64,000 bases of DNA, taken from positions 124,001 through 188,000 of the forward strand of contig NZ_JAERRG010000019.1 in assembly GCF_016741935.1 (NCBI RefSeq), read 5' to 3'. The position numbers and the translations under genes are program-made. Shown here one piece after another: positions 17,177-25,335 of this stretch. The notes under the pieces were generated by a model that saw only the letters and a list, made by a program, of their open reading frames with translations, was not told the DNA's origin and searched no databases. How positions within the stretch are numbered: position 1 is the stretch's first letter; every line of letters begins with the position of its first letter. The DNA is from Streptomyces endocoffeicus (GTDB lineage Bacteria; Actinomycetota; Actinomycetes; Streptomycetales; Streptomycetaceae).

Positions 17177-18397
17177 CTACGCCGCGTCCCACAGCTCGGT
17201 GCTGTGTGCCCTGACCAGTGCGTCGATCCGGGCCAGCGCCTCGCCGGTCGGCAGTGGGTTCAGCCGACGGCCGTCCCGCAGGCGCAGGGCCAGCCGGCCG
17301 TCCGCGGCCTCCCGGGGGCCCATGACGGCCTGGTACGGGACCAGGCGGGCCTCCCGGATGCGGGCGCCCAGGCTGCCGCGGTCCGGTCCGGCGAGCTGCG
17401 CGCGCAGGCCGAGTTCAGCGCACCGCCGGACGAGTTCCCCGGCCCGCGCCAGCTCGGTCTCGGAGATCGGCAGGACCACCAGTTGGGTGGGGGCCAGCCA
17501 GGCGGGGAAGGCCCCGCCGTGCTCCTCGAGGAGATGGGCCACGGCCCGCTCCACACTGCCGATGATGCTGCGGTGGACCATGACCGGACGGTGCCGGGCG
17601 CCGTCCGGGCCGACGTAGCGCAGATCGAACCGCTCGGGCTGGTGGAAGTCGACCTGGACGGTGGACAGGGTGGACTCGCGTCCGGCGCCGTCGGCGACCT
17701 GCACATCGATCTTGGGGCCGTAGAACGCGGCCTCGCCCTCCACCGCCTCGTACGCCAGCCCGGAGCGGTCCAGGACATCGGTCAGCACGGCGGTCGAGCG
17801 ACGCCACAGCTCGGGGGCGGCGACGTATTTGCCGCCGGGGCCCGGGAGGGAGAGCCGATAGCGGGCCGGGGTGATGCCGAGTGCCTCGTACGCCTGGCGG
17901 ATCATCTCCAGGGCGGCCCCCGCCTCGTCGGCGACCTGGTCCAGGGTGCAGAAGATATGGGCGTCGTTGAGCTGGATGGCCCGGACCCGGGTCAGCCCGC
18001 CGAGCACGCCTGACAGCTCCGAGCGGTACATCCCGCCCAACTCGGCCATGCGCAGCGGAAGTTCGCGGTAGCTGTGGGCTCGGGAGCGGTAGATGACCGC
18101 GTGGTGGGGGCACAGGCTCGGGCGCAGGACCACCTGCTCCGCGCCCAGATCCATCGGGGGGTACATGTCGTCGCCGTAGTGCTGCCAGTGGCCCGACAGC
18201 TCGTACAGCTCCCGTTTGCCGAGCACCGGCGAGTACACATGCCGGTAGCCCGCCCGCCGCTCGGCGGCGCGGATGTACTCCTCGAGGGTGTGCCGTACGG
18301 TCGCGCCGTCGGGCAGCCAGTACGGCAGGCCCGCGCCGATCAGCGGGTCGGTGTCGAACAGGCCCAGTTCACGGCCCAGCTTGCGGTGGTCGGACAT
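17177..18397 (-). CDS. Short threonyl-tRNA synthetase lacking TGS and editing domains
   Basis: The chosen ATG, after GAGGAGACCGCG, gives 406 residues, only the class II catalytic core and anticodon-binding domain; full ThrRS has about 640-660. Motif 2 'YRSELSGVLGGLTRVRAI' and motif 3 'VMVHRSIIGSVERAVAHL' are intact, and so are the three zinc ligands (Cys in 'LRPSLCPHH', His in 'DAHIFC', His in 'MVHRS'). It should charge tRNA-Thr but cannot clear Ser-tRNA-Thr itself. Secondary ThrRS genes often serve when the main enzyme is limiting or inhibited. An upstream leader peptide and hairpin indicate attenuation by threonine supply. A longer start (18427) is possible but less well placed. Confidence 0.92.
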   Translation of the reverse strand: MSDHRKLGRELGLFDTDPLIGAGLPYWLPDGATVRHTLEEYIRAAERRAGYRHVYSPVLGKRELYELSGHWQHYGDDMYPPMDLGAEQVVLRPSLCPHHAVIYRSRAHSYRELPLRMAELGGMYRSELSGVLGGLTRVRAIQLNDAHIFCTLDQVADEAGAALEMIRQAYEALGITPARYRLSLPGPGGKYVAAPELWRRSTAVLTDVLDRSGLAYEAVEGEAAFYGPKIDVQVADGAGRESTLSTVQVDFHQPERFDLRYVGPDGARHRPVMVHRSIIGSVERAVAHLLEEHGGAFPAWLAPTQLVVLPISETELARAGELVRRCAELGLRAQLAGPDRGSLGARIREARLVPYQAVMGPREAADGRLALRLRDGRRLNPLPTGEALARIDALVRAHSTELWDAA

Positions 18398-18446
18398 CGC
18401 GGTCTCCTCGTCAACGTCGGTGGACATCGGGCGAGTGACCGCACGG

Positions 18447-18478
18447 CGAAGCCCCGGGGCACTCGCCCCGGGGCTTCG
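18447..18478 (-). terminator. Attenuator hairpin before the ThrRS-like gene
   Basis: A perfect 14-bp stem (18447-18460 with 18465-18478) closes on four bases, 15 bases after the stop of the leader peptide and 50 before the synthetase start. A smaller hairpin (GCCGG with CCGGC) lies inside the leader frame and could be the pause or antiterminator element. No U-tract follows. Confidence 0.75.
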
Positions 18479-18492
18479 GATCAGAACGTCGA

Positions 18493-18555
18493 TCAGCGCG
18501 CCGGGACACTCTCCGGCGTCGTCGTCATCGCGATCGCGATCGCAGCGCGCTTCAT
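18493..18555 (-). CDS. Threonine-rich leader peptide of the ThrRS-like gene
   Basis: A 20-codon frame reads MKRAAIAIAMTTTPESVPAR and stop. Three consecutive ACG threonine codons sit where ribosome stalling on uncharged tRNA-Thr would alter folding of the downstream hairpin, as in the thrL leader of enteric bacteria. The peptide also begins MKR like thrL. A purine-poor GGTGAGCGGC precedes the ATG. This gene is too short for ordinary gene calling; its position, codon content and hairpin support it together. Confidence 0.78.
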   Translation of the reverse strand: MKRAAIAIAMTTTPESVPAR

Positions 18556-18692
18556 GCCGCTCACCGTAGCAAGGCCCGGCGCGGCCCGCCCGGCGATTTT
18601 CCGGGCGTACGCCACACCGGGCACACTGGGCACACCGGGCACGCCGGGCCACGGCCCGCACCCGCGCTACCCGCTACGCCACGCGCTACCCG

Positions 18693-19883
18693 CTACGCCC
18701 CCTCCGGCAGCAGCTCCCCCACCGCGTCCCGCCACGCCGCCCGCGTCGCGACCGCCTGCCGCCACGTACGCACCGCCTTCGGTGGCATCCCGACGGCCAG
18801 CACACCGGCCACCCGGTCCCCGGAGCGGTAGACGGCCAGGAACTTCCGCTCCGCCAGCTCGCCCTCCACCACCGCGACCTCCTCATGGCCGCGCAGATAC
18901 CCGTGCGCCTGGATCCGGAAGTCGTACTGGTCCGACCAGAAGTACGGCACCGGGGCGAACGGCCGCCGCTCGTCCGGGCGGAGGAGGTTGCGGGCCACGG
19001 CCATGCCCTGCTCGGTGGCGTTGGTCCGGTGCTCGATCCGCATCGCCGTGCCGAACAGCGGATTGTGCCAGCGGGCCACGTCCCCCGCGCCGTACACATC
19101 CGGCGCGGCGGCGCTGTACTCATCGCACTCCAGGCCGTCGCCCAGGGTGAGCCCGCTGCCCTCCAGCCAGCCGGTGTTGGGCACCGACCCGATCGCGACC
19201 AGCACCTCGTCGGCCTCGACGAGGGTGCCGTCCGTCAGCCGTACCCCGCCGTCGGTCACCTCGGCCACCGCGACCCCGGTGCGCAGATCCACACCGTGGT
19301 CGTGGTGGGCCTGGGAGAGCATCCGCCCGACCCGCTCGCCGACCGCCGGGGCCAGCGGCACCGGGGCCGGTTCCAGCAGCGTGACCTCCGCGCCCAGTCC
19401 CCGGGCGACGGCGGCGGCCTCGGCGCCGAGGAACCCGGCGCCGACCACCGCCAGCCGCCGCCCGGGGCCCAGCCGGTCCCGCAGGGCCAGGGCGTCGTCC
19501 AGGGTGCGCAGCACATGCGCGCGCTCCCCGCCGTCGCCGGGCAGCCGGCGCGGGCGGACGCCGGTGGCGATGACCAGGCCGTCGTACGGCACCCGCGCCC
19601 CATCGGCCAGCGCGACCGTACGGCCCGCGAGGTCGAGCCCGGTCGCGGCGACGCCGAGGCGCAGTTCGAGGCCGAGCGCGTCCAGGTCGGCGGGGGCGCG
19701 CAGCGGCACCCGGTCGGGTTCCCACTGGCCGCCGAGGATCTGCTTGGACAGCGGTGGCCGGTCGTACGGGTGGTACGGCTCGTCGCCGATGAGCGTGAGC
19801 GTGCCCTCGTAGCCCTCCCGGCGCAGCGTCTCCGCCGCCGCCAGACCGGCGGCGGAGCCACCGACCACCACCACGTGCTTCAC
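18693..19883 (-). CDS. FAD-dependent ferredoxin reductase (P450 partner)
   Basis: The GTG start overlaps the ferredoxin stop (GTGA) and gives 396 residues beginning 'MKHVVVVGGSAAGLAAAETL' (FAD-binding Rossmann loop), with a second loop 'LAVVGAGFLGAEAAAVARGL' near 147 for NAD(P)H and 'DVYGAGDVARW' near 270 (second FAD contact). The order and C-terminal 85-residue domain fit putidaredoxin-reductase-type enzymes that pass electrons from NAD(P)H to a small ferredoxin. It ends the P450-ferredoxin-reductase operon, giving a complete class I electron chain. The stop codon lies beside an 18-19-bp duplication. Confidence 0.92.
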   Translation of the reverse strand: MKHVVVVGGSAAGLAAAETLRREGYEGTLTLIGDEPYHPYDRPPLSKQILGGQWEPDRVPLRAPADLDALGLELRLGVAATGLDLAGRTVALADGARVPYDGLVIATGVRPRRLPGDGGERAHVLRTLDDALALRDRLGPGRRLAVVGAGFLGAEAAAVARGLGAEVTLLEPAPVPLAPAVGERVGRMLSQAHHDHGVDLRTGVAVAEVTDGGVRLTDGTLVEADEVLVAIGSVPNTGWLEGSGLTLGDGLECDEYSAAAPDVYGAGDVARWHNPLFGTAMRIEHRTNATEQGMAVARNLLRPDERRPFAPVPYFWSDQYDFRIQAHGYLRGHEEVAVVEGELAERKFLAVYRSGDRVAGVLAVGMPPKAVRTWRQAVATRAAWRDAVGELLPEGA

Positions 19884-20077
19884 TTCTCGACCACCCGTAT
19901 CGCCGCCGCCGGGCAGACCACCGCGGACTCCCGCACATCGGCGTGGAGTTCGGATGCGGGCTGTTCGTCCAGCAGGACCACGATGCCGTCCTCCTCCCGC
20001 TGGTCGAACACATCGGGTGCGATCATCACGCACTGCCCCGACGCCACACACTTGGGCACATCGACTTCCACACGCAT
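19880..20077 (-). CDS. 3Fe-4S type ferredoxin
   Basis: The 65-residue protein starting 'MRVEVDVPKCVASGQCVMIA' after GGGAG is the usual size of Streptomyces P450 ferredoxins. Cys residues lie at 'KCVASGQC' and 'VCPAAAI'; the pattern C-x5-C...C-P without a central fourth cysteine (Cys replaced within 'ASGQ') indicates a [3Fe-4S] cluster. An in-frame ATG at 20122 overlaps the P450 stop (ATGA) and would add a Gly/Glu-rich 15 residues; the shorter start has the better ribosome site and family length. Confidence 0.9.
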   Translation of the reverse strand: MRVEVDVPKCVASGQCVMIAPDVFDQREEDGIVVLLDEQPASELHADVRESAVVCPAAAIRVVEK

Positions 20078-20118
20078 GGTGACTCCCTTGCCTTCGCCGC
20101 TGCCTTCGCCTCCGCCGC

Positions 20119-21363
20119 TCATGACGTCCAGGTGACGGGCAGCTCATAGACCCCGTAGACCAAACCGTCGTCTTTGAACGGTAGTTGGTCGATTCCGGTG
20201 GCCAGCCGCAGGGTGGGGATACGGCGGTAGAGCGTGCCGTAGACCACCTGCAGCTCCATCCGGGCCAGCGGCTGGCCCAGGCACTGGTGGACGCCGAAGC
20301 CGAACGCGATGTGGCGGCGGGCGTCGCGGCCGATGTCCAGCCGCTCGGGCTCGGCGAAGACCTCCGAGTCCCAGTTGCCGGTGCCGGTGTAGACGATGAT
20401 CCCCTCGCCGGCGCGGATGGTCTCACCGCCGATCTCGATGTCCTCCAGGGCGACCCGGCGACGGCCGTTGTGCACGATCGTCAGATAGCGCAGCAGCTCC
20501 TCGACGGCGCGGGCGATCACCTTCGGGTCCTCGGTCTCCCGCAGGATGGCGAGCTGGTCGGGGTTCTCCAGCAGGGCCACGGTGCCGAGGGCGATCATGT
20601 TGGCGGTGGTCTCATGGCCCGCGACCAGCAGCAGCACGCCCATGTTGGCGGCGTCGCGCTGGGTCAGCTCACCGGCCGTGACCCGGGAGGCCAGCTCGGA
20701 GAGCATGTCGTCGGCCGGGTTGGCGAGTTTGGCGGCGACCAGCCCGTCCAGATAGTCGGTCAGCGCCTCGTTGGCACCGACCACCTCCTCGGCCGAGGAG
20801 TGCCGGTTGATCAGTTTCGAGCTGTTCCGCTGGAAGAAGTCGTGGTCCTCGTACGGCACCCCGAGCAGCTTGCAGATCACCAGCGACGGCAGCGGCAGCG
20901 CGAGCGCCCGCACCAGGTCCACCGGGGCCGGCCCGGCCAGCATGGTGTCGATCAGCTCGTCGGTGATCTTCTGGATCTCGGGCCGCATCGCCTCGATCCG
21001 CTTGATCGCGAACGGGCCGGTGACCATCCGGCGGATCCGGGCGTGCTCGGGGTCGTCCATGGTGACGAACGACCGCCGCCGCCCGGCGTTCTCGCGGAAG
21101 CCGGCGCTCGCGTGCGGATACCCGGGCAGCGTGGGCTCGGCGCTGACCCGCGGATCGGCGAGCAGGGCGCGCTGGTCGGCGTACCCGGTCACCAGCCAGG
21201 GGGCGCTTCCGTCCCACAGCCGTACGCGCGCGACCGGCCGTTCGGAGTGCAGCGCCCGTGCGGTCGGGGGAGGGTCGAAGGGGCAGCCGGCCGCCCGCGG
21301 CATCGGAAACTCCGGAAGCGGCTCTTCCGCCTCGGGTGCGGTCTCTGCCAGCGTCTCGGTCAT
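20119..21363 (-). CDS. Cytochrome P450 (CYP105-like)
   Basis: The 414-residue P450 has the I-helix motif 'VAGHETTANM' near 246, the K-helix ExxR in 'VEELLRYL' near 282, and the heme ligand loop 'FGFGVHQCLGQPLAR' near 350. These match the CYP105 group, which hydroxylates varied small molecules in Streptomyces. GAGGAGAGAC precedes the ATG. It leads an operon with its ferredoxin and reductase. Upstream, two palindromes (21447-21484) look like operators; the two-component genes further upstream may control it. The natural substrate cannot be read from the sequence. Confidence 0.93.
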   Translation of the reverse strand: MTETLAETAPEAEEPLPEFPMPRAAGCPFDPPPTARALHSERPVARVRLWDGSAPWLVTGYADQRALLADPRVSAEPTLPGYPHASAGFRENAGRRRSFVTMDDPEHARIRRMVTGPFAIKRIEAMRPEIQKITDELIDTMLAGPAPVDLVRALALPLPSLVICKLLGVPYEDHDFFQRNSSKLINRHSSAEEVVGANEALTDYLDGLVAAKLANPADDMLSELASRVTAGELTQRDAANMGVLLLVAGHETTANMIALGTVALLENPDQLAILRETEDPKVIARAVEELLRYLTIVHNGRRRVALEDIEIGGETIRAGEGIIVYTGTGNWDSEVFAEPERLDIGRDARRHIAFGFGVHQCLGQPLARMELQVVYGTLYRRIPTLRLATGIDQLPFKDDGLVYGVYELPVTWTS

Positions 21364-21398
21364 GTCTCTCCTCGGGTGGGGGTTCCGATGGGAGCGGA

Positions 21399-21484
21399 GG
21401 GTGAACCTTCGGGTCGGTGGGGACGGGTGTCTTGGCGTTACGGGGACGCGAACCTTCGCGTTACGGGGGACGCGGACCTTCGCG
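21399..21484 (-). promoter_or_regulatory. Repeated palindromic operators upstream of the P450 operon
   Basis: A perfect palindrome CGCGAACCTTCGCG (21447-21460) and a near-copy CGCGGACCTTCGCG (21471-21484) stand 24 bases apart, about 85-120 bases before the P450 start; a decayed third copy (GTGAACCTTCGGG) begins near 21401. Flanking GTTACGGGG is also repeated. The spacing is close to two helical turns, as for a dimeric regulator binding in tandem. Confidence 0.6.
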
Positions 21485-21533
21485 TACCGGGGACGTGATG
21501 ACCAGCGAACCCGCTCGACCTGACTCCCCCCGG

Positions 21534-22406
21534 TCAGTTTCCTGACGAAACGCTGACAGTGGGGAAGACCACGGTGACCGTGGTGCCGCGGCCCGGTGCG
21601 CTGCTGACGCTCACCTCCCCGCCGTGCCGCTCGACCACCCGCCGCACGATGGTGAGGCCGATGCCGCCGCCCAGCTCGATCCGGCGGTCCTCGTCGCGCG
21701 GGGAGGTGAGCCGGGCGATGTCCCGCGGGCCCATGCCCGGCCCCTGGTCGCTGACCGACAGCTCGACGCGCGGCGTTCCGCCGGTCCGGGTCCCGGTCCC
21801 GGTTCCGCCCTCGCCCTCGTCCCCGGTCCCGGTCCCGCCCTCGCCCCCGTCCCCGGCCACCGGACCGCGCACCGCGACGGTCACCGGGGACCCGGCGGGG
21901 GTGTGGCGCAGCGCGTTGTCCAGCAGATTGCGCACGGCGTGCCGCAGCAGGCGGTTGTCGGCGACGACGGTCGTCCGGCCGGAGTTCTCGCGGGCGATGG
22001 GGCGTTCGGGGTCGAGCAGCCCCAGATCCGCCACCGCCTCGTCCGCCACGTCCCGCAGATCCACCGGCTCCGGATCCAGCGGCCGTACCCAGGAGACGTC
22101 CGCACGGGGGAACACCAGCTGGACCGCCTGGTGCATATGGTCGGCCTCGTCCTGGATCCGGCGCAGGGCGCGCACCATCAGCTCGGGGTCGTCGCTGAGC
22201 CCTTGGAGCGGGAGTTCGGCCCAGCCGCGGATGGTGGTGAGGGAGGTGCGCAGCTCGTGCAGCAGGACCTCCAGCCGCTGCTGGCGGTCGTAGGCGTCCT
22301 CGCCGCGGGCCTCGTCGCGGGCCTCGTCGCGGGCCTCGCCGCGGGCCTCGTCGCGGGATGGGCCGTTCCCGCGAGGCTCGTGCCAGTGGTGCTCGTGGGC
22401 GCTCAT
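21534..22406 (-). CDS. Soluble sensor histidine kinase
   Basis: This 290-residue kinase starts with an ATG overlapping the response regulator stop (ATGA). It has no membrane helix or sensor domain: an Arg/Glu-repeat N-terminus ('DEARGEARDEARDEARGED') leads straight into the H box 'LLHELRTSLTTIRGWAEL' (His about 51), the N box 'RHAVRNLLDNALRHTP', and G boxes 'SVSDQGPGMGPRD' and 'GGGIGLTIVRRVVERHGG'. A Gly/Thr-rich insert of about 27 residues splits the ATPase domain. The signal must come through a partner or the cytosol. Its N-terminal repeat is an 9-12-bp DNA repeat. Confidence 0.9.
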   Translation of the reverse strand: MSAHEHHWHEPRGNGPSRDEARGEARDEARDEARGEDAYDRQQRLEVLLHELRTSLTTIRGWAELPLQGLSDDPELMVRALRRIQDEADHMHQAVQLVFPRADVSWVRPLDPEPVDLRDVADEAVADLGLLDPERPIARENSGRTTVVADNRLLRHAVRNLLDNALRHTPAGSPVTVAVRGPVAGDGGEGGTGTGDEGEGGTGTGTRTGGTPRVELSVSDQGPGMGPRDIARLTSPRDEDRRIELGGGIGLTIVRRVVERHGGEVSVSSAPGRGTTVTVVFPTVSVSSGN

Positions 22407-23137
22407 CCGGAGGCGAGTCCGCCGAGCCAGTAGCCGAAGCCACGGCGGGTGTGGATCAGGGCGGGTCCGGGCTCGTCGACCTTGTGGCGGAGGCGGGAGA
22501 TCAGCTTCTCGATGGCGTTGTCCCCGTAGCGCCGGTGGTCCGCCACCCACAGATGCTCGCCGATCTGCTCCTTGGACAGCACCTGCCCCGCGTTGACCAG
22601 CAGATAGCGCAGCAGCCGGAACTCCGCCGGGGTCAGTTCCAGCGACCGCCGCCCGCGCCGCGCCTGACGGGTCGTCTCGTCCAGCACCAGATCCGCGTAG
22701 TGCGGCGACGGCTCCTCCCGCCGCCGGTTGCGGGTGCGCAGCAGGGCCTGCACCCGGGCCAGCACCTCGGCGATCCGGAACGGCTTGGTGACGTAGTCGT
22801 TCGCGCCGATACCGAGGCCGGTGACCAGTGAGTCGAGCGAGTCGCGGGCGGTGAGGAAGAGCACCGGCGGATGGTTCTCGTCGGCCGCCACCAGGCGACG
22901 GCACACCGTGAAGCCGTCCAGATCCGGCAGCATCACATCGAGGATCACCAGATCGGGCCGGTCCCGTCCGACCCGGTCGAGCGCCTCCCCGCCGGTGGCC
23001 GCGGTGCCGACCCGGTAACCGGCCAGCTCGAGGGTGGTCGAGAGCAGTTCGGCGATTCTCGATTCATCGTCGACGACCAGGATGCGCTGCCCGTTGCCAC
23101 GGGCCGGCGCTGGTTTCTCGCTGACACTCCCGTACAC
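22403..23137 (-). CDS. OmpR/PhoB-type response regulator
   Basis: The 244-residue protein has a receiver domain with acidic pocket 'ILVVDDE' (about 19-25), phosphorylated Asp in 'LVILDVMLPDLDG' (about 67), 'FLTARD' and 'VTKPF'. A C-terminal Trans_reg_C winged helix ('LELTPAEFRLLRYLLVNAGQ', 'YGDNAIEKLISRLRHKVD', 'TRRGFGYWL') follows. It is translated with the soluble kinase, and together they sit directly upstream of the P450 operon on the same strand, separated by 170 bases, so they may regulate it; this is inference. Confidence 0.93.
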   Translation of the reverse strand: MYGSVSEKPAPARGNGQRILVVDDESRIAELLSTTLELAGYRVGTAATGGEALDRVGRDRPDLVILDVMLPDLDGFTVCRRLVAADENHPPVLFLTARDSLDSLVTGLGIGANDYVTKPFRIAEVLARVQALLRTRNRRREEPSPHYADLVLDETTRQARRGRRSLELTPAEFRLLRYLLVNAGQVLSKEQIGEHLWVADHRRYGDNAIEKLISRLRHKVDEPGPALIHTRRGFGYWLGGLASG

Positions 23138-23208
23138 GCCATGACACTACGTGAACCGACCGTTCCGGGGCACGGGTGCCTTGACCGCGACCGATGAGAT
23201 CCGGACAC

Positions 23209-23246
23209 GCTCATCTCATCCTGGTATCGCGGTTCCAGAGATGAGC
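23209..23246. promoter_or_regulatory. Inverted repeat in a divergent promoter region
   Basis: Nine-base arms GCTCATCTC (23209-23217) and GAGATGAGC (23238-23246) are 20 bases apart, between the response regulator start (23137, minus) and the secreted propeller gene (23336, plus). It may be an operator or a 5' leader hairpin. Confidence 0.45.
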
Positions 23247-23335
23247 CGGGTACTGGCTGGGCCACGCGGATGCGCTGAAGCTGCTTCCCACAGGCCAGTT
23301 CGTGGTCACGAAGCGCATCACTCTCGGAGGCGATC

Positions 23336-24370
23336 ATGCCGAAACACCTTGTCTTCCGCCTGGCGGTGGCCACTGCCGGCGCGGTGATCGGACTTACCGC
23401 GGTCTCGTCAACAGCCGAAGCGGCCGTACCGCCCCTCTCGCACCCGCGGATCGTCGCCCACTTCGACCGTCCGGCCGGGCAGGTGGCGGAGAGCGTCATC
23501 GTGCGGCCGAACGGGTCAGCCGATGTCGGCCTCATCCTGTCGCGGCAGGTGGCTCATGTCACGCTCGGCGGACGTGTCGAGGTACTGGCGACCATGCCTC
23601 TCCCCGCGGATGGCGGCGTGAACACCCCCGGCCCCGGGGCCGCTTCCGTGACGGGGATCGAACGGACCGGAGACGGAACCCTCTACTTCCTCTACTCGGC
23701 AGGAGACGAACACCTCACCGGTCTTTGGAAACTGCGCCCGGGAGGCAAGCCGGAACGCATCGCCGCGCTGCCGGCCGCGAGCTTCCTCAACGGACTCGCC
23801 AGGGACGACCGTACGGGGAACTTCTACATCACTGACTCCACACAGGGCAGAATCTGGCAGGTCGGATCGCACGGCGGAACCGCCGAGCTCTGGGCCGCGG
23901 GGGAGGATCTCGCCCCGGTTCACTTCTTCGGTGCCAACGGCGTGAAGGTGCACAACGGAGCTGTATGGGTCTCCAACCTCGACCGGGGAACGATCCTTCG
24001 TATACCGCTGACGGGCAAGGGAACAGCCGGCCCACATCAGGTCAAGGCATCCGGACTCGACAGCGTCGATGATTTCGCCTTTACCGGTCGCGGCGACCAG
24101 CTGCTGGCCGCACTCAATATCCCGAGTCAAGTGGTCCTCATCACTCCGGGCAAGGCCGACCGTATCGTCCTCGATGAGCGCGATGGGCTGCAGAACACCA
24201 CGTCAGTGGCGGTCGACGGCGATACGGTCTATGTCGCCAGCGGCGCGCTCACCACGGGCGGGGACGCGAATCTCCTGACGGCCCGTCTCGGTCGCCTCAG
24301 CCGTCCCATTCATCCCAGGAACGGCAGTCCCATGCTAACGACCGAGGGGTCGACGACAATGGGACCATGA
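23336..24370 (+). CDS. Secreted SMP-30/gluconolactonase-like beta-propeller protein
   Basis: The 344-residue protein has a signal peptide (cleavage near 'STAEAA', about residue 30) and then propeller-like repeats with 'SFLNGLARDDRTGNFYITDS', 'GANGVKVHNGAVWVSNLD' and 'NTTSVAVDGDTVYVASGA', which fit the SMP-30/NHL family of six-bladed propellers. Many such secreted proteins have no known substrate. AGGCGATC is the likely ribosome site. The stop overlaps the next start (ATGA), so it is co-translated with an XRE regulator. Codon use is slightly less GC-biased than in the flanks. Confidence 0.85.
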   Translation: MPKHLVFRLAVATAGAVIGLTAVSSTAEAAVPPLSHPRIVAHFDRPAGQVAESVIVRPNGSADVGLILSRQVAHVTLGGRVEVLATMPLPADGGVNTPGPGAASVTGIERTGDGTLYFLYSAGDEHLTGLWKLRPGGKPERIAALPAASFLNGLARDDRTGNFYITDSTQGRIWQVGSHGGTAELWAAGEDLAPVHFFGANGVKVHNGAVWVSNLDRGTILRIPLTGKGTAGPHQVKASGLDSVDDFAFTGRGDQLLAALNIPSQVVLITPGKADRIVLDERDGLQNTTSVAVDGDTVYVASGALTTGGDANLLTARLGRLSRPIHPRNGSPMLTTEGSTTMGP

Positions 24371-25272
24371 GTCGTCCAGACAACTCGCTGGGTAACACGC
24401 TGCGTGCATGGCGTGGCCGAATCACGACTGAAGACGTTGGACTGCCGGCCACCCGACGACGACGCACCGATGGCTTGCGCCGCGAAGAACTCGCTCTGCT
24501 GGCCGGAATATCCACGGACTACCTTCTCCGTCTTGAGCAGGGCCGGGCCCTGCGCCCATCTCGAGACGTCGTGGCCTCACTTGCCCGCGCGCTGCGACTG
24601 AGTACGAATGAGACCTGCCACTTCCACCTGGTGGCCGGGCTTCTTCCGCCGAAGCCCCAAGGCATCCCGCATCAGCTGCCGCCTGGTGTGCAACGGCTCG
24701 TCAGCCGCTGGGGGAACATTCCGGTGGGAGTGTTCTCCGCCTCATGGACCTTGCTGACGTGGACATCGATGTGGGCGGCCCTGCTGGGGGACCCGTCCCT
24801 TCGACCGCCGGAAGAACGAAACCTGGTACGCGCGGTGTTCAAGGAGCCGCCATCGGACACGGGCTATCCGCTCTTTCCCGCCGAGCAGAGCACCACTGAA
24901 TTCAAGGCCGCTCTCGTCGCAGACCTTCGGATCACGCACGGAGCGTATCCTCATGATGAGGAATTCAAAGCTCTGATGGGTGAGGTCATGAGCAGCAGCG
25001 AAGAGTTCCGAGGCCTGTGGGGTGCCCCGGCGCTCGGCTCACGCCTGGGTGGCCACAAACGCCTGCGGCATCCTCTCGTGGGGGAGATAGGCCTCGACAG
25101 CGATGTGCTGAAGGTGCCCGACCACGATGTGAGGATCGTGACCTGTACGGCAGAGCCGGGAACCCCGGACGAGGAAAAGCTGGAGTACTTGCGAGTTGCC
25201 GCCGCCCAGGCCGCCCAGGCCGCCCAGGCCGACCAAGCCGCCCAGGCCGCGCTGCCGCTGTCATCCGGCTGA
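24367..25272 (+). CDS. XRE family regulator with MmyB-like ligand domain
   Basis: The 301-residue protein starts with a helix-turn-helix ('TRRRRTDGLRREELALLAGISTDYLLRLEQG', about 28-58; the 'RTxGLRREELAxLAG' core is diagnostic) followed by the MmyB/MLTR ligand-binding domain ('WTLLTWTSMWAALLGDPSL', 'DEEFKALMGEVMSSSEEF', 'VGEIGLDSDVLKVPDHD'). Such regulators bind fatty acids or other hydrophobic ligands. The last 20 residues are an (A-A-Q) repeat. Coupling to the secreted propeller gene suggests it controls that gene. It converges on the BAHD gene. Confidence 0.9.
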   Translation: MSRPDNSLGNTLRAWRGRITTEDVGLPATRRRRTDGLRREELALLAGISTDYLLRLEQGRALRPSRDVVASLARALRLSTNETCHFHLVAGLLPPKPQGIPHQLPPGVQRLVSRWGNIPVGVFSASWTLLTWTSMWAALLGDPSLRPPEERNLVRAVFKEPPSDTGYPLFPAEQSTTEFKAALVADLRITHGAYPHDEEFKALMGEVMSSSEEFRGLWGAPALGSRLGGHKRLRHPLVGEIGLDSDVLKVPDHDVRIVTCTAEPGTPDEEKLEYLRVAAAQAAQAAQADQAAQAALPLSSG

Positions 25273-25280
25273 GCCGGGCA

Positions 25281-25315
25281 CCGTGGGCCGTGGGGGCGCC
25301 CCCACGCCCCCACGG
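25281..25315. terminator. Bidirectional terminator hairpin
   Basis: A perfect 18-base palindrome CGTGGGGGCGCCCCCACG (25289-25306) is nested in outer arms CCGTGGG (25281-25287) and CCCACGG (25309-25315), midway between two converging genes. Confidence 0.75.
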
Positions 25316-25335
25316 TCCACGGCTTTCCGACTTCC

